64,000 nucleotides of DNA from Autumnicola sp041679265 (GCF_041679265.1 NZ_JBGFSM010000008.1:186001-250000); one strand, 5' to 3'. Positions 26,743-35,050 are shown, numbered from the stretch's first letter. Program-made: numbers and translations. Notes: a model not told the origin generated them from the sequence alone.

Positions 26743-27387
26743 TTAAAGTTTTGCGGTTATGGAAATTCCTGACGAAGTGCCAAGCCTGCTTGCACCAAGC
26801 TCTATATATTTTTTTGCTGTTTCAGCATCTTTAATGCCTCCTGAAGCTTTTACCTCAAGTTGTTCTCCAACTATAGATTTCATCAGTTTTACATCTTCAA
26901 AAGTAGCTCCTCCGCTACCAAATCCTGTAGAGGTCTTAACATAATCTGCATTCGCATCCAGCGCACACCGGCAGGCAGAAATCTTTTCCTCTTCAGTTAA
27001 ATAACAGGTTTCGATAATCACCTTCAGGATTTTTGCGCCAATGATATTTTTTATTTCAGAAATTTCATTTTTTACATATTTCAGATTACCATCCTTAAGC
27101 TGCCCAATGTTTATAACCATATCAATTTCATCAGCACCATTGGCAACACAATGCTTGGCTTCAAAAACTTTGGATTGGGTATCCATAGCCCCAAGTGGAA
27201 AGCCTATAACGGCTGCTATTTTTACTGCGGAATTTTGTAATTCTTTTTTAGCAGTTTTTACATAACATCCATTTACGCAAATGGCAAAAAACTTATGTTC
27301 TTTAGCTTCGGCACAAAGTTTTGTGATATCGTATGGTGTGGCAAAGGCTTTTAAATTAGTATGGTCTATATAATGATTTAACTGCAT
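26743..27387 (-). CDS. deoC: Deoxyribose-phosphate aldolase
   Basis: Cleaves 2-deoxyribose-5-phosphate to glyceraldehyde-3-phosphate and acetaldehyde. A class I TIM-barrel aldolase of 214 residues: IDHTNLKAFAT at the N-terminus, EIDMVINIGQLKDG (Asp for proton relay), ILKVIIETCYL, and the Schiff-base Lys in YVKTSTGFG; KASGGI binds the phosphate. First gene of the deoC-deoD pair. Confidence 0.95.
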   Translation of the reverse strand: MQLNHYIDHTNLKAFATPYDITKLCAEAKEHKFFAICVNGCYVKTAKKELQNSAVKIAAVIGFPLGAMDTQSKVFEAKHCVANGADEIDMVINIGQLKDGNLKYVKNEISEIKNIIGAKILKVIIETCYLTEEEKISACRCALDANADYVKTSTGFGSGGATFEDVKLMKSIVGEQLEVKASGGIKDAETAKKYIELGASRLGTSSGISITAKL

Positions 27388-27608
27388 TTACAAAAGATTT
27401 ATATGCAATATAAAACATTTTTAGTCGCTTGTTGATTATTATTGAAATGGTGAATATTATTCTTTTTTTTTAATAAATATGTAAGTATTACTGGTTGAAG
27501 ATAAACCTCTAGGAGTAGTTGCTTATAGAGACAATAGTTTTAAAGAGAGAAATTAAAATTTGATGATCCCTTATATTAAGCCTAGATTAGTGGTATAAAT
27601 TAAATTGT

Positions 27609-28952
27609 ATGAATAAAATTTTTGCCTGGTCAATAAGTGCTGCATTGGCAGGATTTCTTTTTGGCTTTGATACCGTGGTAATTTCGGGAGCAGACAAGCA
27701 ACTCCAGGAACTGTGGCACACTTCAGATGCGTTTCATGGTTCAGTGGTAATGGCTATGGCCTTGTGGGGGACAGTGGTGGGAGCGGTTTTTGGAGGTTTT
27801 CCCACTAACATCTTCGGAAGAAAAAATACCCTCATCATTATTGGGATATTATATTTTGTATCTGCCTTGGGATCTGCCCTGGTAAATGATCCCTTCACTT
27901 TTGCCGTATTTAGATTTATAGGCGGCCTGGGTGTGGGCGCCTCTACTATTGCTGCACCGGCCTATGTATCTGAGATTGCTCCTCCGCATAAAAGGGGCCG
28001 CCTGGTGTCCCTCTATCAATTTAATATTGTATTAGGTATCCTGGTGGCATTTCTATCTAATTACCTGCTTAGAAATACCGGGGAAGAACCCTGGAGGTGG
28101 ATGGTGGGGGTAGAAGCTGTGCCTGCACTTATTTATATTGTTTTTGTTATTTTTATTCCAAAAAGTCCCAGGTGGTTAATTTCTAAATCCAGAATTCCGG
28201 AAGCTGAAAAAGTATTGAAAACTATTTATCCTGAAGAGGATATTCAATTGAAACTGCTCGAAATTGAAAAGCAGTCAGAGCGCGAGGATACACGGGAGAG
28301 CATTTTTAACTCAAAATACCGCCTGCCTTTAATTCTTGCCTTCCTCATAGCCTTTTTTAATCAATTATCCGGAATAAATGCATTTTTGTATTATGCACCT
28401 CGAATATTTGAAGCTGCAGGGCTGGGACAAAGTACTGCGCTTTTAAGCAGTATAGGTGTAGGAGTGGTAAACCTTATATTTACCTTATTTGGGGTGTTCT
28501 TAATTGACCGTTTAGGAAGGAAACAACTTATGTTTATTGGTTCCATTGGTTATATAATCTCCCTTTCTCTCGTGGCGACGGCCTTTTTTCTACAGTGGGG
28601 CGGACTGTGGGTGCCGGTTTTTCTATTTATTTTTATAGCTGCCCATGCCATTGGCCAGGGTGCGGTAATATGGGTTTTTATTTCTGAGATTTTCCCGAAC
28701 CATTTACGTGCCTCAGGACAGGCCTTTGGTTCTTCCACTCACTGGGTACTCGCAGCTCTGGTACCATCGGTTATTCCTGTGCTTTTTACTTCTGTAGGCC
28801 CGGGCTATGTTTTTGCCTTTTTCGCGTTTATGATGGTACTACAGCTTTTATTTGTGATCTTTATGATGCCAGAGACCAAAGGAAAAACACTGGAGGAACT
28901 AAGCGAAGAATTATCCCTGGGGAAAGAGAAAATAAAATTCCGTGGCCAATAA
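27609..28952 (+). CDS. Sugar porter-family MFS transporter
   Basis: A 12-TM proton-sugar symporter of the XylE/GLUT family, 447 residues. FGFDTVVISGA lies in TM1, NIFGRKN and PPHKRGR are the A-motif-like loops, PKSPRWL is the TM6 exit signature, NQLSGINAFLYY in TM7 binds sugar, LIDRLGRK repeats the loop in the second half and PETKGKTLEEL closes the family. A PfkB sugar kinase follows after 69 bases, so uptake of a ketohexose such as fructose with intracellular phosphorylation is likely, though the sugar is inferred. Confidence 0.9.
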   Translation: MNKIFAWSISAALAGFLFGFDTVVISGADKQLQELWHTSDAFHGSVVMAMALWGTVVGAVFGGFPTNIFGRKNTLIIIGILYFVSALGSALVNDPFTFAVFRFIGGLGVGASTIAAPAYVSEIAPPHKRGRLVSLYQFNIVLGILVAFLSNYLLRNTGEEPWRWMVGVEAVPALIYIVFVIFIPKSPRWLISKSRIPEAEKVLKTIYPEEDIQLKLLEIEKQSEREDTRESIFNSKYRLPLILAFLIAFFNQLSGINAFLYYAPRIFEAAGLGQSTALLSSIGVGVVNLIFTLFGVFLIDRLGRKQLMFIGSIGYIISLSLVATAFFLQWGGLWVPVFLFIFIAAHAIGQGAVIWVFISEIFPNHLRASGQAFGSSTHWVLAALVPSVIPVLFTSVGPGYVFAFFAFMMVLQLLFVIFMMPETKGKTLEELSEELSLGKEKIKFRGQ

Positions 28953-29021
28953 TGGGAACACAAAACTAGTCAGGATATACAGAAAACTGAAACAATATCA
29001 GGTTTAAAATTAAGAGGATAA

Positions 29022-29912
29022 ATGAATACAAAAAAAGCAGTTTGTTTTGGTGAAATCCTGTGGGATGTTTTTCCGGATGAAGAACGAATTGGCGGGGCAC
29101 CTCTAAATGTAGCTTCCCGCTTAAGTAGCTTCGGAATTCATACCAAAATGCTTAGCAAAATTGGAAAAGATGAAAGAGGGCAGAAATTGCTTACCTATCT
29201 CAAAAACAATAATGTTGACACCAAACATGTTTCAGAAGATGAAAATCTTTCTACCGGAATTGTGCAGGTAAGTTTGTCTCCTTCCGGTTCGGCATCTTAT
29301 GAGATCAACTATCCATCTGCCTGGGATAAAATAAATATTTCCAAAGAAATGAAGCAATCGGTAAAGGAAGCAGATGCTTTTATTTTTGGCAGCCTGGTGT
29401 GCCGTGATGAGGTAAGCAGAAGTACCTTGTTCGCTCTACTGCCATTAGCAAAATATAAAATTCTGGATATCAACCTCAGGCCACCTCACTACAGAAAAGA
29501 AATTCTGCTGAAACTGATGCAGCTGGCAGATTTCATTAAATTTAATGATGAGGAACTATTTGAAATTGCCGCCCTTTTAGGCTCAAAATATAATTCCCTG
29601 GAGCAGAATTTAAATTTTATTGCTGAAAAGTTTCTGGCTTCTTCTATTTGTGTAACTAAAGGAAGTTATGGCGCGGTATTTATGAATAACGGGAATTTAT
29701 TTTACAACAGCGGTTTCAAAATTAAGGTAAAGGATACGGTGGGTGCAGGAGATTCCTTTCTGGCCACTCTTATAGCAAAACTGCTGCAGGGGAAAAAAGA
29801 GCAGGAGGCGCTTAATTATGCCTGCGCCCTTGGAGCGTTGGTAGCGGCTAAAGAAGGTGCCAATCCGGAAATTTCAGATGAAGAAATAGAGAATTTCATT
29901 CATCCGGAGTAA
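29022..29912 (+). CDS. PfkB-family carbohydrate kinase (probable fructokinase)
   Basis: A 296-residue ribokinase-fold kinase. CFGEILWDVFPDEERIGGAPLN contains the N-terminal PfkB signature in its short fructokinase form; DTVGAGDSFLA near the C-terminus has the catalytic Asp and anion hole. Wording of the N-terminus (FGE..WD..P) favours fructokinase over ribokinase. It lies behind the sugar porter gene and probably phosphorylates the imported sugar. Confidence 0.85.
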   Translation: MNTKKAVCFGEILWDVFPDEERIGGAPLNVASRLSSFGIHTKMLSKIGKDERGQKLLTYLKNNNVDTKHVSEDENLSTGIVQVSLSPSGSASYEINYPSAWDKINISKEMKQSVKEADAFIFGSLVCRDEVSRSTLFALLPLAKYKILDINLRPPHYRKEILLKLMQLADFIKFNDEELFEIAALLGSKYNSLEQNLNFIAEKFLASSICVTKGSYGAVFMNNGNLFYNSGFKIKVKDTVGAGDSFLATLIAKLLQGKKEQEALNYACALGALVAAKEGANPEISDEEIENFIHPE

Positions 29913-29918
29913 AAAAAA

Positions 29919-30827
29919 TCAGATATCGGTGAAGAATTCAAGATAATCCTCGGCTAGTTTTATTTTGAAGTTTTTCCTGAAGTAATTTCTTTTCAGGTTA
30001 TCGTCTATATGAATATGGGAGCCGCTCCATTTCATCTTTGCTTTTTGAACGGGAATAATGGTTACCAGCTTTTCCAGGTCCTGCTCCTGAGCTTTATCTT
30101 TTATCAAGTTCCCAATATGGCTTTCCAGTTCCTTCCTTTTTTCTTCAGGGATTAAAACCAGGTCAAAATGTTTATCCGAGGGCACAGCTGATGGGGCCAG
30201 GAGAAAATTAGGACCAATAAGCTTAACATTCATGAGTTCCACCAGGAGAAAGGATCCTTTTATGGTTGCTCCGTCTGTTTCAATTTTTGCTTTTTTTGGC
30301 TTGTAGCTTTTTACAATTTCCAGCAGTACTTCCAGGGTTTTATTTAATTTTTCTTCCGGGTCATCGGGAGTTTTTCTTTTTTTCATCTCCGCAATTAGTT
30401 TCGGGAAAATTCCAAAGCCAAAACTTTCCAGAAAGAAATCCTTATTCCCCAGGCTTTTTATTTTTCCATAGCTAAAACGGGAAGGATTGCGGTCCAGGTC
30501 AATTTTATGGGATTCTTTATGCTGGGCAATGTTGAGAACCTTGGAAATGTTATTTGCGGTACCCAGCGGGATAAGGTGTATGGGCAGCGGCCTGGCCCGT
30601 TCTTTTTTATTTAGAAGGTTTTTAGCCAGTTTTCTAACGGTACCATCTCCTCCCGCCACTAAAATTGCTTCGGCCCCTGCAGCATTAAAATGCTTTTTCC
30701 AGAACAGGTAATTGGTAGAGATATACTCGGCTTTATAACCGGAAGCGGTTACAATATCAATGAGTTCCTCTTTGGTATGCCGGCCATTTCCTGCGGTAGG
30801 ATTGTGCACTATTTGGATGGTCTTCAT
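29919..30827 (-). CDS. Diacylglycerol kinase catalytic-domain lipid kinase
   Basis: A 302-residue DAGK_cat/YegS-like kinase. VHNPTAGNGRH and LVAGGDGTVRKLAKNLL (nucleotide-binding GGDGT) and LIPLGTANN (PLGTxN) mark the N-terminal domain; the beta-sandwich C-terminal domain follows. Relatives phosphorylate diacylglycerol or related lipids at the inner membrane; the substrate is not evident here. Convergent with the kinase gene at 29912, only six bases away. Confidence 0.85.
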   Translation of the reverse strand: MKTIQIVHNPTAGNGRHTKEELIDIVTASGYKAEYISTNYLFWKKHFNAAGAEAILVAGGDGTVRKLAKNLLNKKERARPLPIHLIPLGTANNISKVLNIAQHKESHKIDLDRNPSRFSYGKIKSLGNKDFFLESFGFGIFPKLIAEMKKRKTPDDPEEKLNKTLEVLLEIVKSYKPKKAKIETDGATIKGSFLLVELMNVKLIGPNFLLAPSAVPSDKHFDLVLIPEEKRKELESHIGNLIKDKAQEQDLEKLVTIIPVQKAKMKWSGSHIHIDDNLKRNYFRKNFKIKLAEDYLEFFTDI

Positions 30828-31045
30828 AATGCTCTTGTTTCATACTAAGTTAATCACATTTATTCTCCGTAAAATTGGATTAACGATATCTTATGATTTT
30901 TACTGAAGGGCCTAATTTGGCATTAAGAACATTTGTTAGGCTGATGTTACAGGAAACATAAAATCGGCTGGTTTTTAAAAAATTAAACCTCTGGAAAAGC
31001 TGAATTTTGTATTTTAAACCAGGAGATGCAACCAAAACTGAAATT

Positions 31046-31777
31046 ATGAAAATACTAGTTACCAACGATGACGGGATTTACAGCCCGGGGCTTGCCTGCC
31101 TCGCAAAAGTTGCCGCAAAGTATGGAGAAGTGATAGTAATGGCGCCAGATGTGGAGCAGTCCTCCATGGGGCAGGCCATTACCTCCGGGAAACCATTTAC
31201 TTATAAAAAATCGCCTATTCAATTTGAAGGCATGGAGGCTTACCGGGTAAGTGGAACTCCGGCCGATTGTGTGGCCCTGGGCACCCACTTATTTGAAAAT
31301 ATAGACCTGGTCCTTTCCGGGATAAATATTGGGGCAAATTTGGGAAATTCGGCCTGGCATTCAGGAACGCTTTCAGCGGCTCGACAGGCGGTTCTTTTTG
31401 ATATCCGCGGAATTGCCCTTAGCGTTTCAGTAGGAGAGGAGGAGCCAGACTTTGAAGCCCTGGAGCCTTTTGTTGCTGAAGCCCTTAAAGAAGTGGTTCA
31501 TGAAGATGAACGTAAATTGCTAAATATCAATTTCCCACGTTCTCCTGAAGGTGAAGTAATCTGGACAAATCAATCGGTTAGGCATTATGACGGTAAGGTA
31601 ATCGCAAATAAGGATCCAATGGGGCGGCAGCATTATTGGTTTACCGTGGTACAGATTGAAAATGTGGAAAAGGGAACAGATCGCTGGGCCATAAGAAATG
31701 GAAAAACCAGCATTACGCCAATGATCCTTGATTTAACAGATCATAAGTATTTAAATGAAAGAAAAAGGCAGAAATAA
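31046..31777 (+). CDS. surE: 5'/3'-nucleotidase SurE
   Basis: Metal-dependent phosphatase of nucleoside 5'- and 3'-monophosphates and short polyphosphate, linked to stationary-phase survival. I use the ATG at 31046 because MKILVTNDDG places the metal-binding Asp pair where the family has it; the upstream start adds 13 residues. APDVEQSSMGQAIT (Ser ligand region), YRVSGTPADCV and SGINIGANLG (Asn ligand) are intact. 243 residues. Confidence 0.95.
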   Translation: MKILVTNDDGIYSPGLACLAKVAAKYGEVIVMAPDVEQSSMGQAITSGKPFTYKKSPIQFEGMEAYRVSGTPADCVALGTHLFENIDLVLSGINIGANLGNSAWHSGTLSAARQAVLFDIRGIALSVSVGEEEPDFEALEPFVAEALKEVVHEDERKLLNINFPRSPEGEVIWTNQSVRHYDGKVIANKDPMGRQHYWFTVVQIENVEKGTDRWAIRNGKTSITPMILDLTDHKYLNERKRQK

Positions 31778-31881
31778 TGTTGGTTTCTAAGCTTGTTGTA
31801 GGTTGTGTGTTGTGGGTTAAATTATTAAAACGGTAGATAATTCCTTCTCAATTTCTGCTTTTTTACTTGAAATTAAGAACA

Positions 31882-31943
31882 GCTCCTTCCCTTTCAAGGG
31901 AAGGTGTCAAAATCAGCTAAGGCTGATTTTGACGGAAGGGTGA
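31882..31943 (+). repeat. Dispersed palindromic element, copy 2
   Basis: Two perfect hairpins in a row: CCTTCCCTT/AAGGGAAGG (31885-31904) and TCAAAATCAGC/GCTGATTTTGA with a 4-nt loop (31907-31932), then GGAAGGGTG. The GCTCC-hairpin-GGTG-hairpin-GGGTG layout matches the element at 2992-3040 read in reverse. It lies between the convergent surE and TPP-operon ends. Confidence 0.6.
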
Positions 31944-32011
31944 AACTTAGAATTAGAAAAGGCATTTTCAATTCCCTTCTTATCCATATTTAGCTTTAAC
32001 TCATTAACTCT

Positions 32012-32308
32012 TTAACTCTTTTCCTGGATACTTAAATTCTCATCCTCCACCAGTCTGAAATTTTCAATTTTTTTCCCCGGCATGTGTTTTTGCCATTTTT
32101 CAAGTATAGGCTGTTCCAGTTTATATTCACGGTACTCATCCGGGTTCATAATGGGAATTCCCTTTATAATGGGATAAATTCTTTTACATTTTGTACAGGT
32201 AAGGAAACCTTCAATTACATTTTCTTCTAGATCTTTAGAAATACTGGTGAGTTTTATTTCTTCTTTATCAAAAGGGCAGCAAAGTTTATTTATGGTTGCA
32301 AATTTCAT
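32012..32308 (-). CDS. Trm112-like zinc-binding protein
   Basis: A 98-residue protein with an N-terminal Trm112/YcaR-type zinc ribbon: Cys10-Cys11 in LCCPFDKEE, Cys38 and Cys41 in FLTCTKCKRIYPI, and the family-typical GIPIM directly after. A charged C-terminal tail of about 45 residues follows. In eukaryotes and archaea Trm112 is an obligate activator of class I methyltransferases; bacterial homologues are less studied. Here it is the last gene of a TPP-controlled operon headed by a class I methyltransferase, which makes partnership plausible but unproven. It overlaps the ThiE-like gene by 23 bases. Confidence 0.65.
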   Translation of the reverse strand: MKFATINKLCCPFDKEEIKLTSISKDLEENVIEGFLTCTKCKRIYPIIKGIPIMNPDEYREYKLEQPILEKWQKHMPGKKIENFRLVEDENLSIQEKS

Positions 32309-32948
32309 TTTTCAGCTTGTTTAATTCGGTTAAATAATTTTTAGTGGCGGCACCGGGATCTTTAGCGCTCATAATTCCTGAAACCACGGCTATGCCGTCA
32401 AAATCCAGGTCCTTTAATGCTGCAACATTAGAATCTTGAATTCCTCCAGCCAGGAAAATGGGCATTTTTGTGATCTCCCTTGCTTTTTTAACGCTCTCAT
32501 GGGTCACAATTTCACAACTGTTGCTGGTTTGCGACGGGAACATGGAGCAAAAGGAAATATAATCGAGCTCATGCTTTTCGGCCCATTCTATTACCGATAG
32601 ATCGTTATTACAGGTAAGCCCAAAAAGCGCATTTTCTTCTGAATTTTTTCTGACAATTTCAAAATCTTCAGGAACTTCATCAAAATGAACGCCATCGGCC
32701 TTAGATTTCTCCAATAGTTTCCAGTTGTTATTCAGCAGTACAGGAACGTTTTTCGAATGACAGATATTTACAACCTGATTTACTATTCTAAGCTGCTCTT
32801 CTTCAGAAGATGAAAAATTATCCCAGATTTGCACCGCGGCGATTTCCTGGCTCAGAATAATTTTCAGCTTAAAAAATAATTCCTCTTCTTTTACTGCCGG
32901 GTCTATCACCAGGTAAATTCCCCCTGATATTTGCTTTTTTCGATTCAT
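32286..32948 (-). CDS. ThiE/TenI-like protein, divergent
   Basis: A 220-residue TIM barrel of the thiamine-phosphate synthase superfamily, started at the ATG at 32948, four bases past the preceding stop. The phosphate loops are kept (FLAGGI; AVVSGIM; FPSQTS). The segment where ThiE has Q-x-R-x-K reads VQIWDNF, the IND Mg site reads LLNNN and the HLGQ-type stretch reads GVHFDEVPED, so the HMP-pyrophosphate residues of canonical ThiE appear lost. It may be a TenI-like or new enzyme rather than thiamine-phosphate synthase. Third gene of the TPP-riboswitch operon. Confidence 0.7.
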   Translation of the reverse strand: MNRKKQISGGIYLVIDPAVKEEELFFKLKIILSQEIAAVQIWDNFSSSEEEQLRIVNQVVNICHSKNVPVLLNNNWKLLEKSKADGVHFDEVPEDFEIVRKNSEENALFGLTCNNDLSVIEWAEKHELDYISFCSMFPSQTSNSCEIVTHESVKKAREITKMPIFLAGGIQDSNVAALKDLDFDGIAVVSGIMSAKDPGAATKNYLTELNKLKNEICNHK

Positions 32949-32952
32949 GGTG

Positions 32953-34008
32953 CTACTTCCATTTTTCATTATAGGCTTTAAAAAATGCCGCCCAGTAAGG
33001 GTCCTTTTCAAAATAGGATAAATCTTTGCTTTCGCCATTTTCAACAAGTTTAATTCCCTCTTCTTTGGTGGTTACTTCACCCACGGCGGTACAGGCAACC
33101 TCTTCTTTTCTAAGCCTTTCTATAACCTCTTTTTCAGTTCCTTTTTTACAGGTAATAAGCATAGCGCCGGCACCAATGCTGTATCGCGGGTCTATAGAAA
33201 ACAGTTTGCATATCTCCTGTTGCGTATGGCCTATGGGCAGCAAATGGTTTTCAATCCTGGCGCCATGTCCACAGGCTTTGGAAAGTTCGTAGATCGCTCC
33301 CAGCACGCCGCCTTCGGTAACATCGTGCATGGCAGTAATGTCCTTGTTTTTTTGTTCTTTTCCTGCGGCTGCAAGGGCATCTTTTAAAGAAGTGGTCTGG
33401 TAAAACATACTGCAGCTGTCTTCAAAAACTTCTTTGCCCAGCTTGTTTTTCACCGTTTCAGGAAAACTCATCCCAAGAATGGAAGAGGAAGAAATCGCAC
33501 ATGTTTTTGTGACTAAAATCACATCTCCGGGCGTGGCGTTTTTTGATACCAGAATATCTTTTTTAGGAGCTATTGTTGTAAAAGTCCCCCCGCCGGCAAT
33601 AGTGGAATTCTGGCCTTCAATAAAACCCGTATGGCCGCCGGTGATCGCGGTTCCAATTTCTTTGCAGAATTTGTGAATGTATTCCCAGTAGATTTTAAAA
33701 TCTTCCTGCGGAAAATTTCCCGGAAGGTTCAGCACAAACTGTGCATACATGGGTGCGAATCCTGTGGTAGCCATATCATTGGCCATAAGATGAACCGATA
33801 GCCATGCCGATTCCCGCAATCCCAAAGAAGGGATAAGCGAAAGCGGGTCACTGGTTGAAGCCATGGCCATTCCGTTTTGCAAATCTACCAACGAAACATC
33901 TACGCCAAAGCCGGGACCAACACTCACTTCCCTGCGAGGAAATCCGCAGTTATGGAAAATCACGTCTTCAAAAATATCATTTTCAATTTTACCGGTATCC
34001 TTGCTCAT
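32953..34008 (-). CDS. AIR-synthase-related (PurM/HypE/ThiL fold) protein
   Basis: A 351-residue ATP-utilising protein of the PurM-like superfamily. Metal and nucleotide motifs are visible: GPGFGVDVSLVD, STSDPLS, LMANDMATTGF (equivalent to V-N-D-x-A) and ITGGHTGF in the N-terminal domain; HDVTEGGVLGAI and GAGAMLIT in the C-terminal domain. The whole resembles HypE-type proteins more than ThiL, but the HypE C-terminal Cys tail is absent (it ends YNEKWK). Members activate a carbonyl or amide oxygen with ATP. The start overlaps the methyltransferase stop by four bases (ATGA). Substrate unknown. Confidence 0.75.
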   Translation of the reverse strand: MSKDTGKIENDIFEDVIFHNCGFPRREVSVGPGFGVDVSLVDLQNGMAMASTSDPLSLIPSLGLRESAWLSVHLMANDMATTGFAPMYAQFVLNLPGNFPQEDFKIYWEYIHKFCKEIGTAITGGHTGFIEGQNSTIAGGGTFTTIAPKKDILVSKNATPGDVILVTKTCAISSSSILGMSFPETVKNKLGKEVFEDSCSMFYQTTSLKDALAAAGKEQKNKDITAMHDVTEGGVLGAIYELSKACGHGARIENHLLPIGHTQQEICKLFSIDPRYSIGAGAMLITCKKGTEKEVIERLRKEEVACTAVGEVTTKEEGIKLVENGESKDLSYFEKDPYWAAFFKAYNEKWK

Positions 34009-34730
34009 TGGTCCACATCATTAAATTTCACATAAAGTCCGAAGAAATCCCCGTAAGGCAGGCTCCATTGTTGTACGGGAAACCATTTTGGAAGTCCGGT
34101 GCAGGACCATTCAATAGCATATTCACGGCCCTGCAAAGCTTCATTAATAATAGCGGTAAGCTTTTTTGGCGTATAAAAAGTAGCGGTAAGGTAAAACGGG
34201 TTCTTTCCGAATATTTCCTGGATCCTCCTCCGGGCAACTTTGGGAGAATTCCTGTTCATCATGCCCATAGCGATACCATAACGGCCGACTCTGGCTGCTT
34301 CCCTGACAACTTTTACCGGGTCTTTGTAATATTCAAAAGTGGTGATAAAAGCAAGGGAATCGAAGGTGTTGTCTTTAAAAGGCATATTATGGGAATCTGC
34401 CATCACCAGATCCCCGTCAAAAAGATTAATGGCCTGTGAGAGCATCAACGGGGATATGTCGCCGCCGGTAGCTTCGATTCCTATTTCTTTCCACCACCTG
34501 GTAAAGCGGGTGGTGCCACATCCAAATTCCAGAAGTGTTTTTACCCTGGTATCTTTGGATACCAGTTGCTCCATGACTTTTTTCTGCCAGACTTCAGCTC
34601 TTTTGTACCTTCCTTCGTACCATTGTTCGTAAGTATCGGTATGTTCACGGTTAAAAAACCATTCCGGCCTTTCCTGCCAGTTTTGCTGTGTTTTTGGAAG
34701 TAACTGAAAATCCTTTTTTTCTATTTCCAT
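34005..34730 (-). CDS. Class I SAM-dependent methyltransferase
   Basis: A 241-residue methyltransferase of the type 11 group. LLEFGCGTTRFTRWW is motif I, GGDISPLML motif II, and MADSHNMPFKDNTFDSLAFI motif III/IV. I start at the ATG at 34730: the next in-frame ATG upstream (34757) lies inside the riboswitch terminator stem and so cannot be the intended start. It leads the four-gene operon under a TPP riboswitch. The acceptor is unknown; the terminal Trm112-like gene may encode its partner. Confidence 0.8.
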   Translation of the reverse strand: MEIEKKDFQLLPKTQQNWQERPEWFFNREHTDTYEQWYEGRYKRAEVWQKKVMEQLVSKDTRVKTLLEFGCGTTRFTRWWKEIGIEATGGDISPLMLSQAINLFDGDLVMADSHNMPFKDNTFDSLAFITTFEYYKDPVKVVREAARVGRYGIAMGMMNRNSPKVARRRIQEIFGKNPFYLTATFYTPKKLTAIINEALQGREYAIEWSCTGLPKWFPVQQWSLPYGDFFGLYVKFNDVDQ

Positions 34731-34745
34731 TTTAATTATTTTAAA

Positions 34746-34788
34746 CAAAAAATCCATTCTGCGACCTGATTTTTACCAGACAGAATGG
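34746..34788 (-). terminator. Attenuator terminator of the TPP riboswitch
   Basis: On the minus strand CCATTCTG pairs with CAGAATGG (eight perfect pairs), followed by ATTTTTTG. It lies 27 nt after the aptamer and 15 nt before the first gene's start, so it is positioned to stop transcription when TPP is bound. Confidence 0.8.
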
Positions 34789-34815
34789 AGTTTAAAATGG
34801 AAATATTTTAATACT

Positions 34816-34883
34816 GCATCCCTACGTTGGCATTATCCATATCAGGTTTCGGGTATTTCTCAGCTTTTTACGGCACCCCGTGC
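34816..34883 (-). promoter_or_regulatory. TPP riboswitch (THI element)
   Basis: The minus strand reads GGGGTGCC, GCTGAGA, ATACCC, GAACCTGAT-like AACCTGATATGGATAATGCC, and ACGTAGGGA, in this order and spacing. These are the conserved blocks of the thiamine pyrophosphate aptamer, including the pyrimidine-sensor helix (CTGAGA) and the pyrophosphate-sensor helix (GGATAATGCC...GTAGGGA). It precedes an intrinsic terminator and the four-gene methyltransferase operon, so repression by TPP through premature termination is expected. Confidence 0.93.
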
Positions 34884-34891
34884 ATTTGATT

Positions 34892-34899
34892 CAAAGTTA
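34892..34899 (-). promoter_or_regulatory. -7 box of the TPP-controlled operon
   Basis: Minus-strand TAACTTTG matches TAnnTTTG exactly and lies eight bases before the aptamer 5' end, which would make the transcript begin at the riboswitch. No TTG is seen at -33. Confidence 0.6.
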
Positions 34900-35023
34900 A
34901 AATTTAATTGCTGGAAATTGATTTTTTCAGAAATTATTTCTAACGTTTTTCCAAAGCAGTAGGTTATGTTTCTTACCATTATTATTCAGAAACTATTTTA
35001 TGCCATAACAGGCATTGGTTTTT

Positions 35024-35038
35024 TGCACAGCCTGTGCA
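35024..35038. promoter_or_regulatory. Candidate operator 1 of the metal-efflux region
   Basis: TGCACAGCCTGTGCA is a perfect 6-bp inverted repeat with a 3-nt centre, just upstream of the -7 box of the efflux operon. A 13/15 match lies at 41744-41758. A Fur-family repressor is encoded between them. Confidence 0.5.
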
Positions 35039-35050
35039 TTGCAATTTTAT

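Noticed and set aside
30880..31065. Minus-strand frame of 61 codons upstream of surE
   Set aside because: It overlaps the surE start and has no signal peptide, motif or ribosome site that would support it.
34731..34757. Upstream ATG for the methyltransferase
   Set aside because: It lies within the riboswitch terminator stem.
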